From NCBI GenBank assembly GCA_964035545.1, contig OZ037767.1, positions 29,880,128 through 29,944,127 of the forward strand: a stretch of 64,000 bases of DNA, given 5' to 3'. Under the pieces are notes generated by a model. The model was not told the DNA's origin. It saw nothing but the letters and a program-made list of their open reading frames with translations, and did no database searches. Shown one piece after another: positions 1 through 13,918 of this stretch. This stretch comes from Bugula neritina. Lineage: Eukaryota; Bryozoa; Gymnolaemata; Cheilostomatida; Bugulidae. Each line of letters begins with the position of its first letter. Position 1 is the stretch's first letter. The translations under genes and the position numbers were made by a program.

Positions 1-512
<512 letters not shown>

Positions 513-2670
513 AAATATTCGTAGCTGCATGCAACTGTTTTTAAAATGAAAAGCAATTTAGCCGGACTTGAATTTTCAAAAATAGGTCTGCAGTCAATCA
601 TTGCAGTAGTTAAATTGTTTATAGGGAAAGTAACTACCATATAAAACTAAAAGAAACTTACTTATTAGAGTTGTTTTTGGCTGGCTGCTGAATGTAACTT
701 TACTCGATAATGCTGTGATATATAACTATGCAATGCAGTTGATTTGAATACACTGAATGACTGAGTTGAACTAAGTTGCTAGTTATCACACGGTTTACTA
801 TCACTACTACGCAGCTAAAACAAACAATGCGATAATAGCAAGCCTGCTCTTGCATAAGAATATCGTAATAATGGAACCTTGAATAAGCATCGATTTTCTT
901 AATGCATTCAATATAGCCTTGCAATTATCAGTATGAAACACGTTATTGAAAGAATATTTGATGTAATCAAGCATGTAGCATGAGCGCAACCAATATTATA
1001 CTAGTAGAATAAGGATATGTCAGCGTAGCATCGCTGCATCGTTGTAAATAGATTAACTCTGGAAAAGAAGTCGAGCTGCGTGCTACCATAACAAAACAGG
1101 ACACATACAGGTTTACTTTACTAACATTTGAATTTTTCAGCTATTTTAAAGGAAATTTTAATAATAATTTAGCTCCCTTAGCTATTTTATAGCTTGGAAA
1201 ACTACTTTCCAACCTAGAGCTCAAGCTTCAAACCTGTACTTAAATAGTTTAGTTAAATTCTATATTAGTGAAGAGCTTACCCTCCTTTTCTCTTCACACA
1301 TACAGAACTGTACTATACATTATTTATTTCATACAAAGTTTTATTTCTTATCTCTGCAAAGCTTCTAGAATCTAGAAAGTGTGTTATAATGTAAAAATTC
1401 AAATCGTGGTAGTGCCAACTAGTCTGCTAATGTTTCTTTTTATTTTGCAAATTTATAATTATTCTATTCTTAATCAGCTGGCCAAGATTTGAAAACAATG
1501 AAACATTACAGATAATTTTTGTAAACTGGGAATTATATAATATAATATAATTTATGTTTAAACTATTATATAAATAATATAATGAACATATATTACACAA
1601 AATATAACATATTACAAAAAGATTTACTGAATTATTATAATTATAGAAATACATTTTTATTGCCTGCTTTTGTCTAATATAATTTTGCAAGAATGTTTAA
1701 TTTTCAGCCCACCTTGCAAAATAAATACAATTAAAGTTTGTATAGAAAAGTATTTTACTGCTACACAAAAACAACATTAAGATTAGAACACAAATACTTA
1801 CAGAAATATTAGTATTTTGATATAGTGTAGGAAATCGGATGTAGTTGAATGCTGATGCAATCTATTCGTATTTCCGTAACAAGTTTGATATTACATTGTT
1901 CTACCAGCATTAAGCAACACCAATTTATGCATTTTTGCTACAGAGGCACTATCACAGGTGGCTTTAAATGGTTATAGAGAGCTCAATGCATTGTAATATG
2001 TCAGGTTGTAATATTATTTATAAAAGCTATGGAAATGCCAGAGGTTTGACGGTATATGATATTGTAAGACACCACTGCACGCATGCATATTATACACTTG
2101 TATATGCAATCAGGATATTTCAGTACAAAAAATCATCATAAAGCAGTAAATTTATTTTTTAGAAAAATAAAATTCATAGAAATTATATTCCACTATCAAT
2201 ATAAAAAATAGTTACAACTGGAAAAATCAATAAGTTAGAGTCACGCATGCAGTTGGAAATGCTCTATTAAGCACTTATAGATTCACTGGTTAATGAAAAC
2301 ACACCAAATGATAAAATTTTAGGTTCTACTACTTCTAATAGTAAGTCTTTTCAGCATATTATAATTGAAACTATTTATAAAAAAGTTAAATTTTATGTTT
2401 TAAAAAAGACTTAAATCGATTGCAACATTAAATAAATTAGTATAAAACTAGAATTTGTAAGACATAATATACTTTGTAGCCGATGCCGTCAACATATAGC
2501 CTTGTCTACTGAGTTTATAAAAAAAATTCTAAACTATTTACAATAACAAAAATATACAACGATTTTCTAAGTATTCACTGCAGCAGTGATGGACTTGATA
2601 AAACTACACGGTTATTCTACTTATATCATATGAAACCAGAAGTGTTTATCTCCCCTTGCACAGCTGCCCG
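513..2670. other. AT-rich intergenic stretch, no gene seen
   Basis: No open frame with coding character, no splice-linked exons and no RNA gene was recognised here. The stretch lies downstream of the minus-strand secreted-protein gene and upstream of the CA repeat. It may hold the 3' UTR of that gene, whose stop codon is at 2671-2673. Confidence 0.5.
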
Positions 2671-2931
2671 TCAGATGGAGAAACCTGGAGTTTCTGTGAC
2701 ATACATATCTAGAATCTAAATAAATTCAATTTATATTTAACAAAATGTCTGCTGCAAGTAGTATAACTTGTAACTTTCAAGAAATTCTATTAATTATATT
2801 GACATTTGTTTTATACACACCCATGCACTCTCATGCACACTCACTCACACACACACACACACGCACACACACACATCCACACACATCCACACACATCCAC
2901 ACACATCCACACACATCCACACACTTACACA

Positions 2932-3014
<83 letters not shown>

Positions 3015-4565
3015 GCACACACACACTCACACACCCACACACCCACACACCCACACACCCACACACCCACACACCCACACATCTACACCTCACAAACTCT
3101 TCTGCACACACACTCACACACTCACACACTCGCTCTAAACTGTAAACTCTTGTGTAATGGTAAACTAGGTGAAAATGAACATATACTCTTTTCTTACCTG
3201 CGTGATGTCTCAGAGACACTACTGCATTAGCTACAGAGCCAGTTAGTTTATCACAAGCTCTGTTATATGGATACACGTCTATACATTCAAACACTCTTTT
3301 GTCACAGGTGTTTTGGGGAAATAAGCTGTGCTGTAACATAGATGAATAAATTTCTCACATCTCAGGCTTGTAAATACAACCATCTTCATCAATGTTTATG
3401 TCAAGAAAGTTGAGCAAGTATTTAGAGTGACTCAGATTTAAACTTACCCCAACCATTAGGTCTAGAGAATTCTGGTTATTCATCATCATATAATTTCCAT
3501 CAGCTGATTGGATCGTCAGAAAGTTTTTATTAAGTGCTTGCACATACCAATAGTGTACTATATACTTAACTAAAACAAAAGAACACCATTGCATACATTT
3601 AGAGTTTAGCTTTAGTTATGCAGAGCTTGACAAGAAGTAAGGTTTTAGCTAGCAGTTCTTTGAGTTAACATATAGTTTCCTAATTTAGAGGATGATGGGC
3701 TTAGCTTGGTGTAGAACCAGAAGCTAAGTAAGCAGCAATACTCACAGCTATTTATATTGTTGAGATCTAGGTGTGTCTTTTCTGCTAAGTTTCCAGCAGG
3801 ACGTATGTACTGGTCGTTACAGCCTGGGCAGTCAGCAGCCATTACCAGAGGCCTACTTCTGGCATAGATAGCACCCAGTTGATGACAAGATTCTGCCAAG
3901 CCTTGAAATGGATAAATAACCATACTTCAATAATGTTTAAATAATCTAAGTCACAAAGGCTATTTATTTCCTTTATAGTTTGTTTCTATCATAAGAGAGC
4001 TCATAGAGAGCTTAGAGTTAATTATAATGTTATAAAAACAAAATGCTATCTCATTGCATTATCTCTAGCTGAATGATACTTAAATACTTTTCTTGCACAT
4101 TTATGTATGCTTACAAAGTAGAATTCACTCTTGCAGTGGACAAGATAACAAAAATATGATCTAAGTTTTCTAATGATGTCATATGTGCTTAGAAATAGAG
4201 GCAGGAGAAGAATGAAAATCAGTTGAATTCAAACTTCAGCTCTATTCCAAAATGGCTGATCGTTTAATTATTAAAACAATGGCTGATATATGTTTAATTA
4301 TTAAAAGCAACCAATTATGTGATTAGTATCTACCTAGCAGGTACACCAGTATATAGAGAGCGAGTATTACTTTAACAATTCCTGATAATAGGGTGAGTGT
4401 TGGAATATTTATTCAAAAGTATGTTGAGCTGTGGAACAGTTTATATAATAAGAAAATTGATGTCTTTAAAGTTGAAAAATACTAATTATAATATGAAAAA
4501 TAGTAGTTGTAAAACTTACCAACACATGATAAAATGAGTGTCAACAAAGTATGAAGTGTGTTCAT
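2671..4565 (-). CDS. Small secreted protein of unknown family, 5 exons (predicted)
   Basis: Exons on the minus strand: 4520-4565, 3746-3901, 3448-3536, 3198-3330 and 2671-2693. All junctions are GT-AG and the phases agree (1,1,0,1), giving 148 codons and then a stop. The start MNTLHTLLTLILSCV looks like a signal peptide, so the product is probably secreted or extracellular. The mature part has several cysteines, for example in ADCPGCND, NTCDKRVFEC and NRACDKL, which could form disulfides. I do not recognise the family and infer no function. The first four exons are mutually supporting; the last exon (AA ACT CCA ... TGA) is short and less certain. The last intron contains the CA-rich repeat at 2840-3135. 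Confidence 0.6.
2838..3135. repeat. CA-rich compound microsatellite with TCCACACA and CCCACACA variants
   Basis: A (CA)n core at about 2935-3012 is flanked by higher-order variants: ACACATCC units on the left and ACACACCC units on the right. It lies in the last intron of the secreted-protein gene. Long ORFs on both strands here (His/Thr-rich or Cys/Val-rich) are repeat translations, not genes. Confidence 0.97.
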
Positions 4566-7500
4566 ACTTAGATCTTTCACTGTCTAAAGACAGGAATAAC
4601 TAAAACTTTGCGAATTCTCCCTTAATATAGTTTTGCCATGATCTTCTGGCCAGGAGAGTTCGACAAAGACTAATTAGTGAGTGTAATCCGTACAAACGCT
4701 ATTGTGGAACCTCTTTCTAAGCAAATTACAGAGCAACTGCATCAAGTGATTAATTGCTCTGCTACTCATATTCATATTCCTCTGTCTGCGCACAGATTGT
4801 TACAAAAATTTACATAATCTAGCAAAAAGATCGTTGCTTACTTTTACAGCTGTTAATTTGTTCCTCAACTATTTTAAGGAAATGCAAAGCTTCTAATAGA
4901 TTGCATGCTTACGTTGTCTGTTGAGATTTCTTAAAAATCTGGAAATTTTAACATGTAAATACATATCATATAATGCCTTTGTTAGATGTTACTAAGCTTT
5001 GTGTAATTTGTTAACCAACAATATATAGCCTATATTTAAGGCAAACAAAAATGTTAATGCAAAAACTAGTTTTAAAGATTTCAATTTCAAAAAATATTGC
5101 TTTATTACAGCCCTTTGTACACTTAACCTTAAACTTTACAGTCTCTAGCTCATGCTGTATAAAATTCTTTTTTTATTTTTTTTATTACTTTCCCCAATTT
5201 TTCTCAATAATAAAGTTGGATTTAAATTTATAATTTTTGATTGAGAAAATTTTTGACCTAATGAATGGAAATTATAGTTTTTTAATGAACATTTATTGCT
5301 GTACAAACAAGTTTGGCATATTTTATTATCTAGCGCTGGCTGGCAGAAAATATCAACTATGTATTATAAAGAGGATAAATCCAATAACAGGAGAAAATGA
5401 CTGGTAGAAGAATAAGTGAATGACTGAAGCATTCAGTGTTTGATGATACTATGACATTGCATACTGGCTGGTTAATTAGATGATGGCACTTGCATATATT
5501 ATTAAGATTAATGTTAAATTGTAATGTAATCCTAACTAGTAATTCTGGTGTACGGAATCTAATTTAGGACTCGAGGCATTGCAAAATTTATTAGCCTAAA
5601 TACCTTCACCAGTATTTCAGGATAGGGTGCATTGGTTTCAGCTATCAATCACCTTTTAAATATAATCGAAACTCTGGCAATATCATAGCTTAGAAGCAGT
5701 GAAAAGGTATTAATTACATTCTTAGTTTATAGCTATTAACTTGCATGATATTATATTATTTAATAATTATTTCGTTGATAACCTATTGGGTAGCAACATG
5801 TTGCGGTTTGAACTTTAGTAAGTGTTACAGACTAATTTATCTTGTCTAATGAGCTTGCAGTGTGTTGCTACATAAATTCATATAAAGAGAAAAGGTTGAT
5901 CTAGTCTTGGAATTATTAGAGTATAAATAATAAGTAATGAGTTTAACCTATGATCTTATAAAATTCCAAGAGACTTATAAACCACGTTGAGATTAAAGGT
6001 AAAAGTATTAAACTTTATATATACCAGTAGTGCGGTTTAATAGCAGAATGTAAATGAAAGTAGGGGCGTAGCTACACACTGCCTCATCTTGTCTGAAAAA
6101 GCTAAACCAAGTTTTAGTAAGCAAATAAAGCAAATGATATTAAACTCAAAATTTTTTCATCGAGAATCGTCTTGTCATGAAAAAAATTAGTTAGCATGTA
6201 TCATGCAAGGCAGATGCTCATGAAAAATGAAGCAACAAAAGTGTTAGGTAAATAATTATCATTTGAAGTAAGCTTGCTCTACATTATATACATCTACAAT
6301 ATATTAATATGTTACAAATCATCTACAATATACGCTATATATGAGGTGTATACATATTTTATGTTATATACATCCAAAATATATTTTATAATATGTATAA
6401 CTGTATATTCTATTATTTCAACATGTGAGTCATATTATGCTACTAAGTTTATTTTCTTCTTTTATAATTGAATTGAAGTTATTGCACAATAGGCATGATG
6501 CATCCCTTACCTTTTGCAATAGGCCTACAGTAACTTGAACTTTAATAAAAATGCACATAATAGTTATTCTTTTCTTAATAAATACATTTCTAACTTATGG
6601 AATGCTGGCTGTATCAACTTTGAACAGCTTAGAGTTTAGACATATGAAAAGCTAGCAACCAGTATTGTAGCTATCTCCATCAATGACTATACAACAGAGT
6701 TATAGCTGAATATATTGTTCAATAAGCGAATTGTTTCCAGACAGATTATTTTTAATTATTAATGAGTATTATATGTGGCAAATAAAAAATCTTTCTTGTT
6801 TATCAACTCAAGAAGTAGGTTGTAAAAAGCAATTATGAAACATAATACTCAAAAAAACTATATTTTTGCACATTATATATGTCCCAATTACATGCTCTCC
6901 CAGAAGTAATTTGTCTTTACAATGAAGAACACGTGTGCCTCAATTAAACTCAGCAGGTCATACACAGTTAACCTACTCCTTTCCTTCACAGTAAAAAAAA
7001 CGGGTTTCTGAAAAATTGGCGTGTACTGGTACGATATTTACCACCAAAGATGGTGGTGATGCAGAATTATTAATTAATTTTGACAGGCTCAGTCTCATAT
7101 AAGATGAATGTGTGTTAACTAGGTGTAGGGTCATAAATTAAAATGCAATTTTCATTGATGCAAGCTCGAGTACAACAAGTGCATATGTTGAAAATGTAGA
7201 ATTATAAATCTGTTGAGATTCAAATTAATTATAATAAATATACATTGAACTATTATTAAGGATAAGCATAATACTGAATGTATATATAACATATACATTT
7301 CAGAAGCTAACATATAAATGCTAACAATACTTTTGCTTATTGAAAATGTATAGCTTGCTCATAAAAATAGTAGACTAATATAAGAATGATAAATTGTGCA
7401 TGATGCATGTGGTATACTAAGGCATTTTACTATAAATAACTAATAGTGGATCATATGAGAAAATAAAATATTGTGCCAGATTTGTCTCTTACAACACTAC

Positions 7501-9070
7501 ATGTACATTATATTTATCAGTATAATTATTGTAGCATATTACTATCATTCTAATTTCTATAGCACTATAAACACTGGTATACTCAATCTGTCTAACATAC
7601 ATTTACCTTTTTTAGCTATAAGCGTATAAAGTAGCAACAATTATAATGTAATTGTTTGTGCATAAATTAAACCCTTATAAGAACACATATTCAGCTAATT
7701 AGAATAAATAATTTCTATGTCCTTTAAGAGTGTTATAAGGCATGCATATGATGCGATGTAATGTGTCTGCACCGCATGATTATAAATATAGCTGCTTGTT
7801 GCAGTCTTACATGCTGCTAAAACTATTTCTTCTACAATTTAATTCTAATTGTAAATGCAATTGACTCGGTATGATAATTATTATGAGCATTTAATTAGCA
7901 GCTGATAGGCTGAATCTATTGTCTATTGCTTAAGTTGCTATGTTTTAACATCATTTTATCAAGAAGGAGTGATCTTAGAATAAAATAAGAAATTATGTTA
8001 CCATTATTCTTCCAGATTCAGTGGTCCATATATACTATATATATTATATATATACATTTATTCACTTATAATGTAAAAATGTTTTCACTTTTGCTGATTA
8101 TAGAACAAAAATTTTCTGTTTTCAATATTCTTCAAGTGTCTAGTTTTTTTTAATATTACTAAGCTTTTTCAGGTACTAAAAACAAAATTGAAACCAGCTA
8201 TCAATAAACCTACCATAAAGACAAGTGGTTATTTCATTCAATTATTCTTTTAGCTGTTAGGTTTGTTTTTTACACAAAGGATAGATACATCAATTTATGA
8301 AGTTTAGATCTTGCAGTAGTAATTGTTGTAAAGGTCGAGTGACATGGAAATAAACTAAATAATAGTATGATGAAGAAATATAATCTTGTAATACAATCAT
8401 ATAATTTGTATTGTGGAGTAATTAAAGGCTCTACCAAGCGTTTTTGCTTAGTTTAAATAAATTTTATGTTTAAACCACCTGATAATCCCATGATTTCACA
8501 TAAAAATAATTAGTCTCGGGTGATTTACCTGTTGAAACTACCTGTTATAATTAGTAAACTGCTAAAACAATGGTGTCCAGCAGGCATTTGACTATGTCTT
8601 AATATTAACTGCAAAAAATGAAATGCAAGTTTAAAAAGCAATTAAATTTAAAGTCTTACACTTATTAACCTTGTGTGAAAGTGACTGCAGAAATAGAGTT
8701 CCTTATACATTGAATCACGGTTTAATCCTTGGTCATTTTTATGCAAAAACTTGCACTTAAATGTGTAAGAGTAATTACCTATTAGTATTTATATTTTATT
8801 CCATTGACATAATCGAATAATTACTAACCTCCATAACCTTGAAAATTTTGAGCATTTTTTGCTTGCATAACAATTAATATTCATGAGCCTAGGCGGGCAT
8901 AGCGTAACACTGTGGACCAATAATTTTACACACGGAGAACAATACAGAGAGGCTACGCACATGTGTCCTGCATAAGTATTGTTACTCCAAAATTAGTGTC
9001 ACAGCAGAAGTATACAAGAAACATTGTGGTTTTATTACTTTATTAGGCAAAGTAATTACCTAATATTTCG

Positions 9071-9121
<51 letters not shown>

Positions 9122-10082
9122 CATGAAGTACTTTATAAGCATCAAGAATAAAGATGTCCTATAAAAATTGGATTGCATACAGAATATAACATGCTGTCTT
9201 CCTTTAAATAGATGCCTATAGAAGTGAGAGTTTGCAGCACCTTGCGTATATTTGCCATTATGTTAAAAAACTTACAGTCAATACAAATAAAGAAGGTTGT
9301 CAGCTATTGTAAGTCAAGTTGACACCTGCAACTCATACCTACACACCCTCTAGTTGTTCACTGTACAGCAGGGAAAAAAATTTAACCGTGAAACAGCAGT
9401 CTAATGAAGATTATATAAATTATATTAGTGAAGGGATTTACAATCAAGTTACAGTATTTATTGCATATAAGCAGTTGGTCATTAAAGTATATATAAGTAA
9501 AAACAGTTGAAATATACAGTTGATAAGCATTTTACAATATGGTCATCATTTACGTCTCAATATGTAGCATCATTGGAGATCAAATAAGAAATTAAATTAA
9601 AGTTCTTAGAAAAGTTCAGCATACAATAAAAAATTGCAATAAAGATACATAAATACAAACAAAAAGCATCTAATAGCAAATTACTCTAAATTTTAAAAGT
9701 AGTCAATAAAACTTGAAATAGTCATTACAAATATATATTATGACGGCCAACAGCAAAAGAGATGTAAGATGAGAAACTCATGATATGACGTACATAGTAC
9801 CGTACTAGAGTCACATGGGCTACACTAAAGTAAGCTGTATTGGAAACAAATTGGACTGACTACGTACAAGTACAGACTGGACCGATGACAATACAGACCG
9901 GACCGGTCCTAGTGTAAGGGGATACTCAAATGACATCTCAACCGCTCAGTGTCTACCGTTAACTGCATTTAATAGGAACGTTATTTCAATGGAGCACAAG
10001 TCATCAGACCCATCATCGTCAGGCCATGTGGTGAATGCAATTCGCTAGATGTTTAGTCTGTGTGAATAGACCTTAAGAGAGA
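4566..10082. other. AT-rich intergenic region, no gene recognised
   Basis: About 5.5 kb between the divergent side of the secreted-protein gene and the 3' end of the TMEM272-like gene. Only short, low-complexity ORFs occur, none splicing into a plausible protein. It includes a (TA)n tract at 9074-9118. Possible 3' UTR of the TMEM272-like gene lies at its right end, but I see no clear AATAAA close to the stop on that strand. Confidence 0.5.
9074..9118. repeat. (TA)n microsatellite
   Basis: About 22 uninterrupted TA dinucleotides. It is self-complementary, so it could extrude as a cruciform, but no gene association is visible. Confidence 0.97.
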
Positions 10083-12288
10083 TTACTTCGGCTTCACACA
10101 AGCCAGCACACAACCAATACATATCCCGGAGCAGGTGCAGCACCCACAGGTAATGTAGGTACCAGTGATAATCCAGAAAGCAGTCAGCAAGAGAGTCGGG
10201 TCGCAAAATGTGTCCTCCACAGTGCAAGCAGCTGATGTCAAGGTCACGCAGGTAGGTCGCTGCATCCAAGCAGTGTACACGATATAGTTACCTGCGAAAT
10301 AGATTACAAGAGTAACACATACCTACGACTGAAGGGAACCAAACACCATGGCTAGTTTAGATTTATAGGAAACTGTCAAATAAAAAGTGGAATAAACTTG
10401 AAACTAATAATATGTTGTTCATGTAGCCAATTCTGGTTAAGCATCGAGTGTCCAAAAACAATCAGCAGTGAGAAATAGATTACCAGTATTTAAGAGTTTG
10501 TGTAGTCTTGTTTGGCTAGGTGCCCATTCAAGATTTGAAACTTTAGGTATTTGTGTATATCACATTATATAAACATACATTATCTGCCTGGTTATATTTA
10601 AAGATATCTGTTACATAGTAGAGAGATTATCTTTACCTGCTATAAACCAGCCAATAATAAAAAGGTTAACAACTCCATCGAATGCTCTCCATAGTGGGTG
10701 GGTAGGAACAGGCTTAGCCTCATTATCAGCTTCATTGTTGTCATTGTTGCTAGGCAACTTCCGCCTGCAGTAAGTCACAATTTTCCTGATGATAATGACT
10801 ATGAAGTAGACGCCCACTGTAGACCCAGCTACTACCATGTATATTGGCACCAGTCTAGCCGTTGGACACTGGTTTATGTTTATAGCACCTGCAAGCACAT
10901 GCATGTATGATCGCATGGTGATAATATGGTATGATATCAACCCTGCCCCTGTCTGAGTACCCTATGATACCCCAAACCCCTAATAACTGTATCATTCACT
11001 TCATTTTGAAATCTTCTGACCACTTTTCCTATCATTAGAAAGCTGGACAGATTCCAACCAACACCATATTGTCTAAGGCCCAGGAATATTTTCTCCTATA
11101 GAAGGAAATCTATTCATCTAGTGCACATTTCTTTATTTAAAGTTAACTGAGCTAATGAATGGTACTAAAGAGTAACAGCAGACCAGCTAGCAAAGCTTTG
11201 TGCTATGAGGTAAGAATCTCAAGATCTTGTGATATACTCACCAACTACTAGCATGGCTAATGGAACACCCATAAACAATAGGAAAGTCACTGTCCTCATA
11301 ACTGTAATAGATGACAGCAAAGTTTATAAGCACTTTATAAAACATGACATTAAGAGAAATAGTTACTTGAACACATCTGAATGTTTCAAACTTATATAGA
11401 CAACATAACATTTTTATATGCGACATTTTCTATAAATTCAAATTTGCAAGAAAAATACTTCGCAGGTAGCACATTATCAATAGAAGTGAGAGTTAGACTA
11501 CTACCTATCCTAGCAGCAAGACTAGATCTCAGCCTATCAGCACACTTGATGTGTCCCATAGACTTGTTCTGTATGCTCTTTATTTTACCAAACAGTGACT
11601 CATAGGAAGGAGGCTCCTCTATATAGAAACAGCAGGAGAAGATAACTTACAGCTTATGTCGGGGTTATGTTACATAGACAATTATATATTATTATATATA
11701 TTATTGACATTATTAAAAACATTTTGCAGACTTTACTCACATTTTTTAATGTTTTAAACTAAATATATGTATATTTGCTAAATATTATCACTTATATTAT
11801 ATTATATATATCCTAATATTGTATTTTATTCCAATTGAAAAAACATGACCGGTAGCTGTATAGTTTATGTGCATGTACTGAAGAATATGCAGTCATAATT
11901 TTTTATATTTGTTTGAAAATATGCATCAAATTTCTGTACTGTAAATATGCACCTTCTTTGGAGCCAATATAGCCTGGGGGAACATCATTTCTACCTTCTC
12001 CAGCAGTGCGCACAGAAAGCATAGGGGTTGCTGCAGATAGGTCCCCTTGAGGAGTGTTGCTATTGTCATTATTATTCTGGAAATCTTCAAAAATTGACAT
12101 ACAAAGAATCCTATTTGTTTGTTAAATAGATGAACCTTTAACATATGGCTATGCTACCTTCTGAGACACTCTATTTAATCTGATATCCATTAGGTTAAAA
12201 AAGCGCAGGAAAGACCATGCAAAGTATAAATACAAAAGTGTTACTAACTAGAAGTTTGGGGAGTTGGTGCACCAGAGGCTGCGGACAT
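10083..12288 (-). CDS. TMEM272-like four-pass membrane protein, 6 coding exons
   Basis: Exons: 12249-12288, 11953-12084, 11505-11618, 11242-11301, 10637-10888 and 10083-10291, giving 268 aa. Every intron is GT-AG and phase 1. The start ATG (12286-12288) sits in the good context CCAAGATGT. In order: an Asn/Ser-rich cytosolic N-terminus; the motif EEPPSYESLFGKIKS typical of this family; a first hydrophobic helix (TVTFLLFMGVPLAMLVV); NQCPTARLVPIYMVVAG, matching the family's CP...IPIYL segment, within a second helix; a charged loop rich in Asn/Asp; a third helix (VVNLFIIGWFIAGNYIVY); and a Cys-rich fourth helix near the C-terminus. Metazoan TMEM272-like proteins are multi-pass membrane proteins of unknown biochemical role, often expanded in invertebrates. 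Membership is inferred from remembered motifs. No function is claimed. Confidence 0.85.
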
Positions 12289-13137
12289 CTTGGCCAGAGA
12301 CTAGGACCACAGTCTATCTATCTATATTCATCTAAAGAACAGTCAGCTAATCAGTTGATAAACAATACTGAAGGTGAAGATTCCTAAGGACTCTGTGCCT
12401 CAGACCATGCTGAAAACATGCTTTGAGAGCTTTAAAATAGTACAGACACTTCAAGACTTGCTTCTTGACATTGCTATTACATAATGTTTTAATCCAATCA
12501 TGTGGTGTGTGCTAACACCTGCTCATATCAGAGAAGTTCTTTACTGGGGTTTGCCTAGTGCATGTGCTTCCAACTACTAGACCACAGCTGCTCCTTATTT
12601 AGCAATGATACAAATATAATTATTTAAACAAACATAATTATCTAAACTAGTTCTAATACTAACTAAAAGAATATTAATATAAACTGTAGCGAATGTTTTA
12701 TATACTCCTATAAGAGGTCTAAAAGTTGCACATTAAAAACTTTTGATTAGTAAATTTATTAATTACAGCATGTATTGTACAACTATTGAGCAAGGTCTCC
12801 TCACAAAAACTGTTTTAGTATAGATTTAGAAGAATTGATAAAAGTGAGAGATTTATTGAACCATCTTCTGAGTCCGTACTAATGCTAAGAAGCTGATTAA
12901 CCCTATTTTACTTAAGCGCAGCAATAAATGTTGACCTCTACATTAAAATTTGAGAATTTTTTTTAGAAATTTCAAACTAATTAAAAAATCAGTTTGATGG
13001 TGGGTATTTTACTTCTATTATAAAAATATTAGCAGCTGAAGGTTAGCTATTCTATATCAAATCTTATATGATTAATATAAAACTACTCAAATACTCAACT
13101 ACTCACTGGTGTTTATAGTTAGTCAACTACTTCTAGA
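12289..13137. other. Intergenic, upstream of the TMEM272-like gene
   Basis: AT-rich sequence with no recognised exon. It must include the promoter and 5' UTR of the minus-strand TMEM272-like gene, but I see no diagnostic promoter motif. Confidence 0.4.
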
Positions 13138-13918
13138 TTAAAGGATTGCTCTACCTTGTCTAATAAATGGCCATTTAGGTCAAACACACATAATATTGTG
13201 TTTTTCTAAGCGTGCATTGACAAAAAGCATTTGACCAAAGGTAGAAAAAGTTAGTTGAAGTTGAGGGTGTAGATTGGTAACAGCCAAAACGCCGATTTTG
13301 AAATGAGCTGGGAAATGCGACGTAACAGCGCCAGCATTCCTGCTGGTCACGTGACCATACAAATGAATAACTATAGAAATATGACTGTGAGATGTGATCT
13401 TTCAGCTCGTAATTTGTATATTTATAGAAGTGCAAATGTGAATTATCTCAATCTATAGTTTTTTGACATTTTAAATAACATGTATGTGATAACATTAGGC
13501 CATATTTTGCTTGTAAACATAAAAAAAAGCATTGCAAAAACATGCATTCTTTAGGATGAATGCCTGCGATCGATCTAAACTAAGTCAGATTGTGCAATGT
13601 TACGGGCACACCAAAGCTGACCTATATAACGCACTGTAACTGCTTGAGCGTTATTGGTTGATGTTGTGCTCAGCAACCTTGAATACGGTACTAGCGTTAT
13701 AGTTAGCACGTGCAGCATAGTTACTGGCGTTCACACGTCACGTATTAGGCTATTCTTTTTCATGGCTGAAAATTTTACCTCCCTCAAAATTGGAATTTTG
13801 AAAAGCTGTTTTCTAGGCACATATTCCTTTGCAAAGTCACAATTGTTTGCATACACATTAGATTATAGTTCATAATTATAATGTGATTGTAATAAACTAA
13901 GATTGAGCAATCCTTTAA
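13138..13918. mobile_element. MITE-like inverted-repeat element with TTAA target duplication
   Basis: The left end reads TTAA then AGGATTGCTC (13138-13151). The right end is its exact inverse, GAGCAATCCT then TTAA (13905-13918). The TTAA at each edge fits a TTAA target-site duplication, as made by piggyBac-type transposases. Weaker inverted similarity seems to continue inward for roughly 150 bp (for example CATTTGACCAAAGGTA on the left against a similar inverted stretch on the right). The interior has no transposase ORF, so this would be a non-autonomous copy. Two short minus-strand ORFs at 13175-13435 lie inside it and are probably not genes. The termini AGGATTG do not match the CCY start usual for piggyBac, so family assignment is open. 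Confidence 0.65.

Noticed and set aside
2745-3339. Long His/Thr-rich and Cys/Val-rich ORFs on both strands
   Set aside because: Translations of the CA/TG microsatellite; only the 3198-3330 part of the minus frame is supported as an exon.
13175-13875. Short ORFs that looked like small proteins
   Set aside because: They lie inside the inverted-repeat element and show no domain or splice partner.
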